DNA of 64,000 nucleotides from Gymnopus androsaceus JB14 (taxonomy: Eukaryota > Basidiomycota > Agaricomycetes > Agaricales > Omphalotaceae): assembly GCA_009733575.1 (NCBI GenBank), contig ML769655.1, forward strand, positions 1 through 64,000. The letters are read 5' to 3'. The notes under the pieces were generated by a model, which worked only from the letters and a program-made list of their open reading frames with translations, was not told where the DNA came from and did not search any database. Positions 31,845 through 42,540 of the stretch are shown here, in pieces (the stretch's first letter is position 1; every line of letters starts with the position of its first letter). The position numbers and the translations under genes are program-made.

Positions 31845-33239
31845 ACATACACTCCATATGCTCTGCTAATGTACACTTCAGAAGGGGCTCATTTGGTGTA
31901 AGGGAAAAAATAATTGACACCATCAAAATGAAGAGTGAATCCTGAACCTATGCAAGTTCAGTGAATTTGCCATGAAGATATTAGTAATGCTTACCAGGAG
32001 GAACATCTTGTGTTTGCATGGTTGGTAGTTGTTCATTTGAAAGATGATCGTAAATGACTTGAAGTGCATCTTTTGGAAGTGCTGCTTGTGCAATAGACCA
32101 GATAAGAGAAACAGCACCAATTATATCCTGATCATGGTCAATCTTCTGTTCTGTGGTCAACTTTTTTGTGTATGAAACTGCTGGTCCAAAGACACATGCA
32201 TGCCAAGGACCCATATTGAGTTGAGCCTGGTTCATGACCCCTATATGGGTTGGCTGGGAGAGTGGTATCAGTACTGTACTGCCAAGGCCAGAAAAGAAAA
32301 ATAAACACTATACCCAAACATTTCAATGATAATTTACAGCAGCATCTACTGCCTTGCAAAGGAATTTTGTCAAGCTTGGGGAATATGCACATCCCATTCC
32401 CACACCACAGACAACCACCAAATTGATGGTATAAGCTGAAAACACTGAGAAACAGGGAAGTAGGACATAGAAAGTCTAGTTACCTTCAGTACTCCCTGCA
32501 AGAACTATATAGGACTGGTCTGCAGCTAGCCTGACCATGTCATATTCATCTAAATCCACCAATTTAGATACCCCATGATCTTCACTCCTACCATTTTTGC
32601 TCATATAGAAATGTGCTTTGATATGATGGTCCTTGGTAGTGCGTTCCCACCACACAACTTTAAATGCTGGAATTTCAGGTTTACCATCCAAAACATCTTG
32701 GACTGTATATAGCTCAGCGCGGATACCCAGTTCAGACACCTATTGAAATGAAAGAAATAAGAAAAAACATTTGTATTGAGAAAAGAATAACAAACCATTT
32801 CTCATTTCTGCCGGTGTGAAGCTTTAGACTTGCTCTGTGAGTCCCAAGCTTTTACATGGTTAATGAAATGTTTCAGATGAACAACAAGCTGTTGTTCATG
32901 CAGCATAGATGCTAGCCGAGTTGCTCTTCTGTAAAAAGCTTCCCACTGCATAATATTAGAGGATAAATAGTAGATAGAGCAATTTTGTTCAAGTACATAA
33001 ACTTACATCAGGAATGTCTGGACACTTAGTTTTAATTATGCTAAGCAGGCCAGCAGCAACATCAGAGTTGAAGCTGTTTTCATTAGCCAATTTTGCAAAA
33101 ATTCATTGGTTTTGGGTGTCTTGGATGAACAATAACACTATTCCTTCATTCAGCAATGATCATATGTACTGTAACTGGAAGAGACCTTACCAGGATCAGT
33201 AGATGCCTTATTTCTGTTGCGTTGATGCGGTTTGCCCAT
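31845..33239 (-). pseudogene. Unknown multi-exon gene next to CxC5/CxC6, probably decayed
   Basis: Family not named by me. The ATG at 33239 gives MGKPHQRNRNKASTDPG. Further exons read NSDVAAGLLSIIKTKCPDIP, WEAFYRRATRLASMLHEQQL, VVHLKHFINHVKAWDSQSKS, MSELGIRAELYTVQDVLDGK, FKVVWWERTTKDHHIKAHFY, VDLDEYDMVRLAADQSYIVL, then MNQAQLNMGPWHACVFGPAV and DHDQDIIGAVSLIWSIAQAA to about 31983. A last exon GFTLHFDGVNYFFPYT may follow, then an in-frame TGA near 31886. Intron borders are GT-AG throughout. I believe similar proteins occur in other mushrooms near transposons, but that is memory, not shown here. It could be an accessory gene of the KDZ element. Confidence 0.5.
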
Positions 33240-33469
33240 TTCAATATGGAAGCAGAAAGAAGAACCAAGATCAGGTGATATAAATTAAGTTCGCCAGTGG
33301 CGCGGAAATCATGCGCTAGGCTACCGGCGCGCGCGGCGCTGAACGTCTTGCGAGCGCTGAGCGCTGAACCCGGGCATTGTGCGCCCATCAATTTATGTCA
33401 AATTTGAAGTCGTTGAGTCTCTATTCACTCTTTCAGCCTTTCAGCCTTCCAACCTGATCACCATCCAAG
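33240..33469. promoter_or_regulatory. Short GC-rich divergent intergenic region
   Basis: It separates the unknown minus-strand gene from the F-box-like gene. It holds a locally GC-rich stretch (33298-33380) with nested GCGC dyads (gcgagcgctgagcgctgaac), then a CT-rich run (tttcagcctttcagccttcc) just before the ATG at 33470. Confidence 0.35.
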
Positions 33470-35146
33470 ATGCAGTTGAACGCCGATATCATCTACCTTA
33501 TCTGCGAAAAACTTGATCCAGCTGAAGCCGACCGCTTTGATGTTAGAATAATGCGGATGACCTTAGTGTCGCTCGGTCTCACCAACAAGATTTGCCTGGA
33601 ACCAGCTCTTGACGTTCTCTGGAGAGATTTATAGCATGGACGCTCTTCGTTGCTTTCTGCAGATGACGAAGGACTTGGGAACAACAGCCAATGTTGTTAA
33701 TTTCTCTTGACGATGTGCCAGTAGCTGACGTCCATGCAGGTATTGGAGAGTATGAGAACTCTTCTTAGTAAACTCAGTGGAGACAATCAAAAGGTTCTTG
33801 TCAATAGCTCCGCGCTCCGTCTAACTAACTGAATATAGGCTATAGTGAAAAGCCGCATACATTGGAACAGAATGCTTTACTACACATCTCGTGTTCGGGT
33901 CTTATCCTTGTATCGGCCAGACCACATCGGCGCCTCAATATACGCCAGAATCGGGGAAGCTCCTCAATGTATCTTCCCTAACCTTCGTAAACTTTGTGCA
34001 TCACATTCGCTTATATCCTCTGGAAGCCTTCCCTTCTTCCTATCAGACTCCGTGCTTTCCGTGGAATTTCCGAGCTCTTATGGCGAGGATGCGCCGGACT
34101 TGGGACCGACCTTGTCCAGCGTAGCTCGAAAGGTTCCCACACTGGAGGAGATTATTCTGTCATATGGGGAGAGTCGCCCCTTCTCATCCTTCTCCTCAAC
34201 GCTGCGCACCTTGGAAGGACTTCGAGTTTTGCAGATCTATGGCACTCTCAATCATTATGAGAAGGATTTCATCGCCACCATCTCGAATTTGCCAAAGCTG
34301 TCGAATCTCTCTCTCAGAGTTCCCTCTACGACTCACCTAAATTATGATGGAATTCGGAAAAGTGGATTTGCATCTTTGAAACGCTTTTCAATTGGTGCTT
34401 CAATCGATGAAGCCCATGTATTTCTGTCGAAAATCCCATCCACGGTGCTTCAATCATTGGAGATGACTACATGGATGGACCCCGATTTCCTCGACTTGCC
34501 CACATTCCTTCTTTCTTTCAACCGCCTCGCAGTGAAGATCTCAACTTTCAGCCTGCTTACGAGGTGTTGCGTAAAGTTATCTCCTGTGCAGGCAGCCCTA
34601 TATGCTAGTGACAACGACTTGTGGTCGGCGTTCGCATCTTTCCTCCCATTGCACGAGATGCAAGTTTTTGAGTGTGCATTTCCTGTGTGTTTGTTGGATG
34701 AACGGATTGAGAGCATCGCGTTGGCCTGGCCTAACCTGGAGAGACTGGTCATCACGCCAGCTGCGGTCTGGGATATACTTAAACTAGACCCACACATAGG
34801 AGCTACTATCAACTCCGTATCTCACTTTGCCCAAAACTGCCCAAAACTGGAATATTTGGCTGTTCCTGTCCAAGTTCATTCACCGCTTCCTGATATCCTT
34901 CCAGATCTGACTTTTTTTGCACATCCATTGCATACCTTCAAGTGCACGCTGCCTGGAGATTTAGTAGATCTCGATGGTGTCGCTGTACGCCTGGATCGAG
35001 TCTTTCCTTCACTCACTCATGTTGAGGGCAATTTTAGAGCTTCTGCATGGGAGGAAGTGACTCGCATAATCAGGGAAGAGCTCCAGGTTGTTCGCACAGA
35101 ACAGCAAGCTCCCACCAGAGTTGCATTGGGCTCACAGGAGGGATGA
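33470..35146 (+). pseudogene. F-box-like/LRR protein, long copy A, damaged in exon 1
   Basis: These fungal proteins pair an N-terminal F-box-like helix with divergent leucine-rich repeats and usually act as ubiquitin-ligase adaptors. Exon 1 (from ATG 33470) reads NADIIYLICEKLDPAEADRF, LVSLGLTNKICLEPALDVLW. Exon 2 reads VLESMRTLLSKLSGDNQK. After an intron (33798-33842) a 433-residue frame (to 35146) carries LRR-like segments: FPNLRKLCASHSL, LPKLSNLSLRVPS, WPNLERLVITPAA, CPKLEYLAVPVQV. Against copy C, exon 1 lacks one base near 33633 and has TGA at 33705-33707 where copy C has CGA (Arg). The long 3' frame is clean, so a shortened protein from a later start is possible. Confidence 0.7.
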
Positions 35147-35816
35147 GGCTCCGTTCACTCAACATTTATTATAATTATGTTTACTACTCGCCATAATAGC
35201 GTCACCTGCCTACGGGAGAGAGTAGTTAGTTACGAATTCATTGTATGCTGTTATAGCCCTTATTATTGATTCTCTTGATTCTTTGCGTGATGGAATGAAG
35301 CCATGCGTAAAACATATGTTTGAGATGGTCAAGTTTCCTCGTTTACCCAACGTTGTGTGCCGTGTCCTCGGATGTATTTCTATTTTGCCTGTCAGGGTTT
35401 ATTTTTACCTCCAGAAAAGTATACGAATCATCGGCCGTCACGGCTAGAACAGAACCTCTTTCAACGATGTCCGCATAACTTTGCATGAAGTTGGTTTTGG
35501 AGGAGGATTCGGCTCTACTCTAGGAACGAGGCAGAACATGCGGAGGAGGTTCGCTCGTCGCCATGGGCTGCAGGGGGATAGTGGGAGATCTAGGCTCAAG
35601 TTCAGGATGCTGTGATTACGGAAGTTTCCAAACTATGGCATATGTACTTTCTCGCTTATAATAAAGTCCTTCTTTCTCCTCTCACTTCCCCTCTTCCTCA
35701 AAGGCCGTTTGTTGACTCGTGCACAACCCTTCCATTCGCTTTCTGAGCATTCTTTCTAACGGATTCAGTATTCTTTCTGCATACACTCGCTCAGCTCGAT
35801 TCGACCTTGAATAGCA
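35147..35816. other. Intergenic region
   Basis: A 68-residue frame (35241-35447, plus) has no recognisable features. The 100 bases before 35817 are CT-rich, as expected for a fungal promoter. Confidence 0.4.
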
Positions 35817-37218
35817 ATGCACCCGTCAGCTCTCTTTGCTTCTTTTGTGACCGTGGCGTTGGTGGCGCTCGTGGATGCTAGTGGAGCGGGTGAGCTCCTC
35901 TTGCTGTTTCTCTGCGAATCAAGATGCTGACCTTACAGCTATCTGCAAAACCAGAGGCGTCACTGAGGAAAAGTTCAGATGACAAAGGAAGTCACGCTAG
36001 GGTCGACCGTGCCACCTGCGTATGCCTGCGTCATACTTCAGAGCCTCTGGAATATGTACACGTTACGGCGTTACTGATGTGACTTACGCAAGTATATCTT
36101 TTTCCCAGCGACGCCTCTGGTTTTGCAGATAGCTGTAATCAGCCGATTTAGACAGCTGTGATGCGGCGTGGACTGTGTGTAACGAGGCTTACCTGACTGC
36201 CAACAGTAACTCGACCGCTACTCCCGCTACATACACTTGCCAGACCGAGTATGTTAACTGTATGGCTGGTAATGCGGTCGAGGCTACTAGTGCGACGCCG
36301 AGTGTCATTGCGACTTCCAGCGCCTCTTCGGTTGAGGCTACTGGTTCGAGCAGTGTGGAGGTTATTAGTTCAAGCGTTATCGCAACTTCCTCCAGCGATG
36401 TTGCTACTTCTGGCGAAGCCACTGCTTCTTCCAGTACCGCTGCCACCTCTTCCAGTGTCGCCACGACCTCCTCCAGCATCGTTGCTGCTAGCAGTGTAGC
36501 CGCATCTTCCAGTGTCATCGCGACCTCCTCCAGCATTCTTGCTACTACTAGTGAAGCCTCAAGCATCGTTAGCGGTCCCGCTTCTCCCTCTTCCACTATC
36601 GCCACTACGACCACTGCTGCTTCCGCAGCCGCCAGTGCTAGCGAGAGTTCCTTGCCTTTCTGCGATGAAATTGACGAGGAAGATGAGGATGACGAGGACT
36701 CCTCGACTCTCAGCGCACGGGACGATAGCTGCGAAGCTGCTTGGAGCGCCTGTAATGAGGCTTGGGTGTCCACTCCGGGCTCAGACTCAGAAGCTTCCGA
36801 GTACACTTGTCAGACCGAGTATGTCAATTGTATGGGTGGCTCTAGCTCGGCCGAAGATTCTTCCAGCGCTATCACGACTTCTCCTACCAGCACTGTCGTC
36901 GTCGCGCCTACCACGACCAGCTCCAGCATCCCCGCTATCGTCACTAGCAGCAGTAGTACCGTCACACCCACTTCAACTGTAGTCGCCACCACCACTGCTG
37001 TCTCTACATCTACATCTGCTTCCGCAGCTGCCAGTGCCACCGAGAGCTCTCTCCCTTTCTGTGATGAGATTGGCGAGAGAGACGAATACGGGTACGAGGA
37101 TGATGAAGACGACGTTTCTTCCTATGTCGTCGTCACTACCACCCCATCCACGAACTCGCGTTCAATTAACAACCATCGTCGTCAGCATGCGGGGATGTTG
37201 AGGGCTGACTCGTTCTAG
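35817..37218 (+). CDS. Secreted Ser/Thr-rich protein with duplicated Cys motif
   Basis: Exon 1 (35817-35889) encodes a signal peptide, MHPSALFASFVTVALVALVD. The intron is 35890-36151 and exon 2 runs 36152-37218; the total of 1,140 nt is in frame (379 residues). After the signal comes SCDAAWTVCNEAYLT..YTCQTEYVNCM, a C-x6-C..C-x6-C unit. It repeats as SCEAAWSACNEAW..YTCQTEYVNCM after a ~120-residue Ser/Thr/Ala tract. A second Ser/Thr tract follows, and each tract ends in ESSLPFCDEI plus an acidic run. The layout suggests a heavily O-glycosylated secreted or wall protein; no catalytic domain or GPI signal is seen. The large intron contains a MITE. Confidence 0.85.
35936..36135 (+). mobile_element. 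200-bp TA-flanked MITE in an intron
   Basis: The first 27 bases from 35935 (ACAGCTATCTGCAAAACCAG, then AGGCGTC) recur perfectly inverted at 36110-36136. TA lies at both borders (35934-35935, 36136-36137). Without it the host intron would be about 60 nt, normal for this window. It has no coding capacity. Confidence 0.9.
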
Positions 37219-38170
37219 GAGCCTTCGGACTTCCTGGCCTCATTGTTTGAGCTCATTCGCCCGCTACTCACTACGCCATTTGCTCTTTGCTACCTGCTTT
37301 GTCACATTCGCATATTCTTTAGAATTCATCTTGCATGATGAGCCGATATGATGGATTTCTACGACCGCCCCTCTACCCTCTTCTCCTTTACCCCTCCTCC
37401 TCTTTCCCGCTCTCCCCTTCCTCCATTCCCTCTTCCATATATCCTCTAGATTCTGCTCAATCCTCGATTCTCTGTCCCTCTACTCATTATCCCTATTCTA
37501 ACCACAACACATAGTAACGACTGACTGACTAGATCAGATTCAGCTCGCTCGGAGTTCATCGTTCCTTATCTTCTTATATCTCACTACTATCTAGTCATAC
37601 CCACAGCGTATGTCATTGCTCTAGCCCCGGTAGGCACACTATACAGTATATCTTTGTCTTGTAGGAGGCTACATTGTTCTACCTACATGGTTTTATGCGC
37701 GTTGTACGCGAGAGATACGGTCGGTAATAGAAATATAGAAACACGAATTTACATACGGATTATTCGGAGGGTTTTCGTTCTGTGCTCAACCTAATCCTTG
37801 GGCTGACTCGGGCTCGTGGCCTATTTTGTTCCTTCAAGCATTGAAACAATGTCCAAAATCTAATTGGACGGCTGACCATCTTTCTACCGCAAGACTGAAA
37901 GTAGAAATTGCTCTTTGGAGCGGGATTGGTTCCAGTGGGGCTGTAGGATTAGGTGCTGGTATTGGATTCAATAGCGGAAAGATATGCTAAAGTATAGCAT
38001 ACACCAAAACAAAACCAACTTCCTCCACCTCAAACAATAAAGTAGTTGAGGGCAGGCTTAATCGCGATGAACAGTTCACCTTGAATACACAACTCAACGG
38101 ATGATTTTATTGAAGGAACTACACCAAATTTGGGATTGATTTGTTGAGCAATACGTATGTGCAGTATATA
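37219..38170. other. Intergenic, no gene seen
   Basis: A pyrimidine-rich run at 37370-37450 probably belongs to the 3' region. No frame of interest. Confidence 0.5.
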
Positions 38171-38770
38171 GAAGTTAATTATATATCTACAGTTCTATGC
38201 GGTTGCAGAGTCTTGGGAATGTTCACTTGGAAGAAATGTGTAACTTGTGGTCTGTATTTAAGGCTTTCCTCTGATTGCCTGAGATCCAAATTTTTGAGTA
38301 TACATTTCACAAATGAACGGGCGAAGAGGATAGTACTGGCTTGGCCTAAGTAAGTACTCTCTGACACACACAGTCGGTAATGGCTGGAACATAGATCCTC
38401 ATGAAGCTACTTAGTACTATTAAGTTCTCAGTTTGCCCAAAACTGTACAAAGTTGGAGTATTTGGCTACTCCTCTTGGTTAATTCTCTGAACTTCCAACT
38501 CGAACATTCTTTGCAAATCCATTCCACTGCACTCTACCCAGTAACTTTGCAGGAGATGCTGCTAGTGTCAAAGTGAACCTTGAACAAGTCTTCCTTTCAC
38601 TTTTTTATGCTTTGGGGGATCTTGGACGTCCTGGACAGCGGGAGGAAGTGATCGGGAAGAGCTATGGCATGCTGTTCGCGCTCATAACGGGGCAGAGCAC
38701 GATATTCGGTTACATGCCAGGGACCCGACATTTTGATTACTATTCTCCGATTGACTCTTCGATACAATGA
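38171..38770 (+). pseudogene. F-box-like/LRR relic D
   Basis: A heavily decayed copy of the C-terminal half of copy A. Comparable blocks are IQIFEYTF, VLAWPK, SQFAQNCTKLEYLATPL, RTFFANPFHCTLP and VKVNLEQVFLSL, followed by remains of the EEV..I end. Several frame changes are needed. It sits directly upstream of a 2EXR-like gene, as copy B sits directly downstream of the second 2EXR-like copy. Confidence 0.65.
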
Positions 38771-38851
38771 GTCATACAACTCTTGATTATATAAATGGCA
38801 ATGCGTGTGGATAACCATTCACCGCGGCCTTCCTAAGCTTCAAGCCCTCCA

Positions 38852-39961
38852 ATGGCTACCGTCAGGATTCCTTCTGCGTTTCTTCAGCTTGCACGCGAGC
38901 TTAGAGACATGATCTACCATGATGCTTGGAATTTCACCACTGTTATTGGAACACCTCCCGAGTCTATCCCTCCACATCATCTCACAAACTTGAACCTGGC
39001 AGAGAAACACTGGCTCCTGGTGGAGTGGCAGCCCCCGCCTAATCGAGGCACCTGCTTTGGCCTTATGTATTCTTGTCGACAGGTTTATACTGAGATGCTT
39101 GAGTCCATTGAAAGACACGATGGTATCTCTTTTGAGCTCGATCTTATCGCTCTCAAGAAATCATCAGCGCATGAACATGACGGTCGGATGTTTAAGTCTC
39201 CCGAGGAGGTGACTTGGATATGGGCGGAATGGACGATGCTTCCTAGCACTTGTTATATTCCAAAAGTTCAGCCAATGACTCCGAGTCGACTGCAAATTCC
39301 CTTAGGCCCCCCCTTCTCCATCGGGCCAACGTGCAAGAACCTGCACATCTCTTTTAGGATTCAGTCCGAGACGAGCTTTGACTGGTGGAACTTTCAATTT
39401 GATGAACGCCCTGCTGCGCTCCCGCGATATCTGTTAAGCCTGGTTGCAAACTTTCTGCTGCATGGACCATTGAGCCTGCACAGAGCTGAGCCGAGTTTGA
39501 GCGGAGGAAGTAGCAGCACATGGAACATAGACACTTTGTCTATAGAGATCATTGGCGGCCGCAGGACATATACCAATCCCTATGATGACCAAATGCATAC
39601 AGTGCCCAGTTGGGTGGTGGATGATACAGAACAAGCACTGGAGACATATGTGATGGCAATGCTATATTCGAGCGGAGCTTTGTCTGGTCTCGTTAGAGCA
39701 GTTCGACTCCTCACAGATGGTGAGGTTAAGCACGAATGTGTAGTTGACCCATTTGAACCAGCAGAAAAAGAGTTCTTGGCCGCTTTAGGTGTAGGAGAAA
39801 GCTTGCAGTATGTGCTCATCTTGCAAATTCATTTCACATTGACGACCATCTGTTGCAGAGCGAACTCGAGGGCGACAGCTTATCTTGGATCTCGCTTTAA
39901 GGCCAAATATGGGTCTTTCGATGAGTATATGGAGGAACTCCGGAGTACCGTGACCTATTAG
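38852..39961 (+). CDS. 2EXR-like fungal protein of unknown function, copy 1
   Basis: The N-terminus FLQLARELRDMIYHDAWNF fits the 2EXR/F-box-related motif (F..LP.ELRD.IY) that opens many fungal proteins of unknown role. The frame from ATG 38852 is open for 369 codons. A GT-AG segment (39808-39858, 51 nt, a multiple of three) near the 3' end may be a retained or spliced intron. Splicing would remove YVLILQIHFTLTTICCR-type hydrophobic sequence and give SLQANSRATAYLGSRF. Conserved-looking blocks are LMYSCRQVYTEMLESIER, PEEVTWIWAEWTMLPSTCYI and GEVKHECVVDPFEPAE. A shortened, frameshifted duplicate lies at 41091-42083. Confidence 0.7.
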   Translation: MATVRIPSAFLQLARELRDMIYHDAWNFTTVIGTPPESIPPHHLTNLNLAEKHWLLVEWQPPPNRGTCFGLMYSCRQVYTEMLESIERHDGISFELDLIALKKSSAHEHDGRMFKSPEEVTWIWAEWTMLPSTCYIPKVQPMTPSRLQIPLGPPFSIGPTCKNLHISFRIQSETSFDWWNFQFDERPAALPRYLLSLVANFLLHGPLSLHRAEPSLSGGSSSTWNIDTLSIEIIGGRRTYTNPYDDQMHTVPSWVVDDTEQALETYVMAMLYSSGALSGLVRAVRLLTDGEVKHECVVDPFEPAEKEFLAALGVGESLQYVLILQIHFTLTTICCRANSRATAYLGSRFKAKYGSFDEYMEELRSTVTY

Positions 39962-40168
39962 ATCACGGGAGATACTATGGTACACAGCGGATAAAATGCT
40001 CGATAAAGCCAGTTTTTGTAATCGGGCAGCTTTTGCGATTATTTCACAACATCTTTACCTTCTATTCGTCAGTACCAGATACTTTCAAGTTGTAGAAGGT
40101 TTACTTGAGACAAATGAGTACAATAAAAGAAACATTCAGAGCGGAGAGAGTTGCATACAGCCATCAAA

Positions 40169-40339
40169 ATCAGCAAAACCTGTATTTTTGCTGGAGGTCT
40201 CCAGAGATCTCTGGAGCGCTGTCAAAAAAACTGTCAATTTTCTCCAGAGATCTCCAGAGGTCTCTGGAATAGGGTACCTTGCTCCAGAGATGTCCCAAAT
40301 GAATGGGTTTTCTCCAGCGAAAATACAGGTTTTGCTGAT
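40169..40339 (+). mobile_element. 171-bp MITE with 28-bp inverted ends
   Basis: Left end ATCAGCAAAACCTGTATTTT.. (40169-40196) matches the reverse complement of 40312-40339 at 27 of 28 positions. Inside are nested ctccagagatctctggag palindromes. The paralogous stretch at about 42275-42290 reads straight through (ccatcaaatattcagg) with no insertion, giving an A-rich duplication of 2-3 bp. Related ends (CATCAGCAAAACC) occur at 40486 and about 62390. Confidence 0.9.
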
Positions 40340-40485
40340 GAAATATTCAGGAACACAAGAAAATGAATTACAAAAGTGTGGGCAAAGCTACACACCCAAG
40401 CGAATATCATAAGAGGTCACATCTAAAATTTCTTAAGGGAAATAAGATACACGTATGACAGTGTCTTTCCTTATTAAGATGAAAA

Positions 40486-40612
40486 CATCAGCAAAACCTG
40501 GGAGATGGTCATAGGAGCCATAGCAAGCCATAGCGGGTTATAGCAGCCATATTCCTGCACAGAACTATGAACTGCTATGGGTTCCTATGGCTTGCTATGA
40601 GTTTCTACAGGA
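40486..40612 (+). mobile_element. Hairpin element starting CATCAGCAAAACC
   Basis: CATAGCAAGCCATAG (40519-40533) and its perfect inverse (40585-40599) make a long hairpin. The CATCAGCAAAACCTG start ties it to the 171-bp MITE family. Its right end is not clear. Confidence 0.55.
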
Positions 40613-41090
40613 TCACAAAGCTGTCAACCCATTTCGGCATCAGTGTCGCTGCCAGCTGTCAGTTTCTCCCGCCAACACTATATAATGCATTGTCATAACT
40701 GGGACTTCGACGAGCTCTGTTTCTTTCCCCCCAAGTCAATCCTGAGCCACTTTGGTTCGGACTATGGTATGTAGTTGCATTCAAGCAATGTCTCGTTACC
40801 ACCTATGATATAGTATACTAGTTTATTACAGATATGTAGTTATATTAGTAGTTCTACTAGTTTCGCTCTTCCTACTATGACTACAGCAATATAATATGAT
40901 GATTATTTTCATCCATTTTTCGTCTTGCTAAGTGCAATGAAGCAATTCAAAAGATTAATCGAATTTAATCCTTGATTACTGGAGTCTAATCATCCGTAAG
41001 TCCCAGCTTTCACACTGCAGCAGCAGTAGCGGCACGCTAACCTGTCATCCCCACCTAAAGGTCCAAGTGGGATGAGCAACTATACCTCGG

Positions 41091-42083
41091 GTGAGTCTAT
41101 CCCTCCACATCATCTCACAAACTTGAACCTGGCAGAGAAACACCAGCTCCTGGTGGAGTGGCAGCCCCGCCTAATCGAGGCACCTGCTTTGGCTTATGTA
41201 TTCTTGTCGACAGGTTTATACTGAGATGCTTGAGTCCATTGAAAGACACGATGGTATCTCTTTTGAGCTTGATCTTATCGCTTCCAAGAAATCATCAGCG
41301 GATGAACATGACGGTTGGAAGGTTAAGTATCCCGAGGAGGTGACTTGGATATGGGCGGAATGGATGATGCTTCCTAGCACTTGTTATATTCCAAAAGTTC
41401 AGCCAATGACTCGACTGCAAATTCCCTTAGGCCCCCCTTCTCCACCGGGCCAACGTGCAAGAACCTGCACATCTCTTTAGGATCAGTCTGAGACGAGCTT
41501 TGACTCGTGGAACATTCAATCTGATGAATGCCCTGCTGCGCTCCCGCAATATCTGTTAAGCCTGGTTGCAAACTTTCTGCTGCATGGACCATTGAGCCTG
41601 CACAGAGCTCAGCCGAGTTTGAGCAGAGGAAGTAGCAGCACATGGAACATAGACACTTTGTCTATAGAGATCATTGGCGGCGGCAGGACATATACCAATC
41701 CCTATGATGGCCAAATGCATACAGTGCCCAATTGGGTGGTGGATGATACAGAACAAGCACTGGAGACACATGTGATAGCAATGCTATATTCAAGTGGAGC
41801 TTTGTCTGGTCTCGTTAGAGCAGTTCGACTCCTCACAGATGGTGAGGTTAAGCACGAATGTGTAGTTGACCCATTTGAACCAGCAGACGAAGAGTTCTTG
41901 GCCGCTTTAGGTGTAGGAGAAAGCTTGCAGTATGTGCTCATCTTGCAAATTCATTTCACATTGACAACCATCTGTTGCAGAGCAAACTCGAGGGCGACAG
42001 CTTATCTTGGATCTCACTTTAAGGCCAAATATGGGTCTTTCGATGATTATATGGAGGAACTCCGGAGTACCGTGACCTATTAG
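41091..42083 (+). pseudogene. 2EXR-like protein, copy 2, truncated and frameshifted
   Basis: It begins inside copy 1's codon for ESIPPHHLTN and lacks the first ~36 residues. Frames change near 41166, 41192, 41415, 41440 and 41478 through small deletions. The 3' half from 41592 is open and close to copy 1, for example GEVKHECVVDPFEPADEEFL and YMEELRSTVTY. The same 51-nt intron-like segment is present (about 41930-41980). Confidence 0.85.
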
Positions 42084-42540
42084 ATCACGGGAGATACTAT
42101 GGTACACAGGATAAAATTCTCGATAAAGCCAGTTTTTGTAATCGGGCAGCTTTTGCGATTATTTCACAACATCTTTACCTTCTATTCGTCAGTGCCAGAT
42201 ACTTTGTAGAAGGTTTACTTGAGACAAATGAGTACAATAAAAGAAACATTGAGCGGAGAGAGTTGCATACAGCCATCAAATATTCAGGAACACAAGAACA
42301 TGAGTGAATATCATAAGAGGTCAGATCTAAGAAATAAGATACGTATGACAGTGTCTGACACTTAATCATTTCCTTATTAAGATAAAATGTCACGTGCGTG
42401 GGGCGGTTGGACGCCAACTCACTCCCTGCTGCAGAGACGTGATGTGTTTCTCGACAGGGCGCCTTTGATCGACTGTCATCAAGGTGTCAATACCAAAGCT
42501 ACTGGCTCGAGTCTAGACCCTCCTCTGTTCTCAAATCCTA

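Larger units (their letters stand above)
39962..41090. other. Intergenic region with two inverted-repeat elements
   Basis: The first ~500 bp (to about 40480) is paralogous to 42084-42380. It is interrupted by a 171-bp element (40169-40339) and ends at a second hairpin element (about 40486-40612). 40620-41090 has no gene. Confidence 0.6.

Noticed and set aside
36189..36806. 205-codon open frame on the minus strand
   Set aside because: It is the shadow of the Ser/Thr-rich gene, whose signal peptide, splice sites and duplicated Cys motif support the plus strand.
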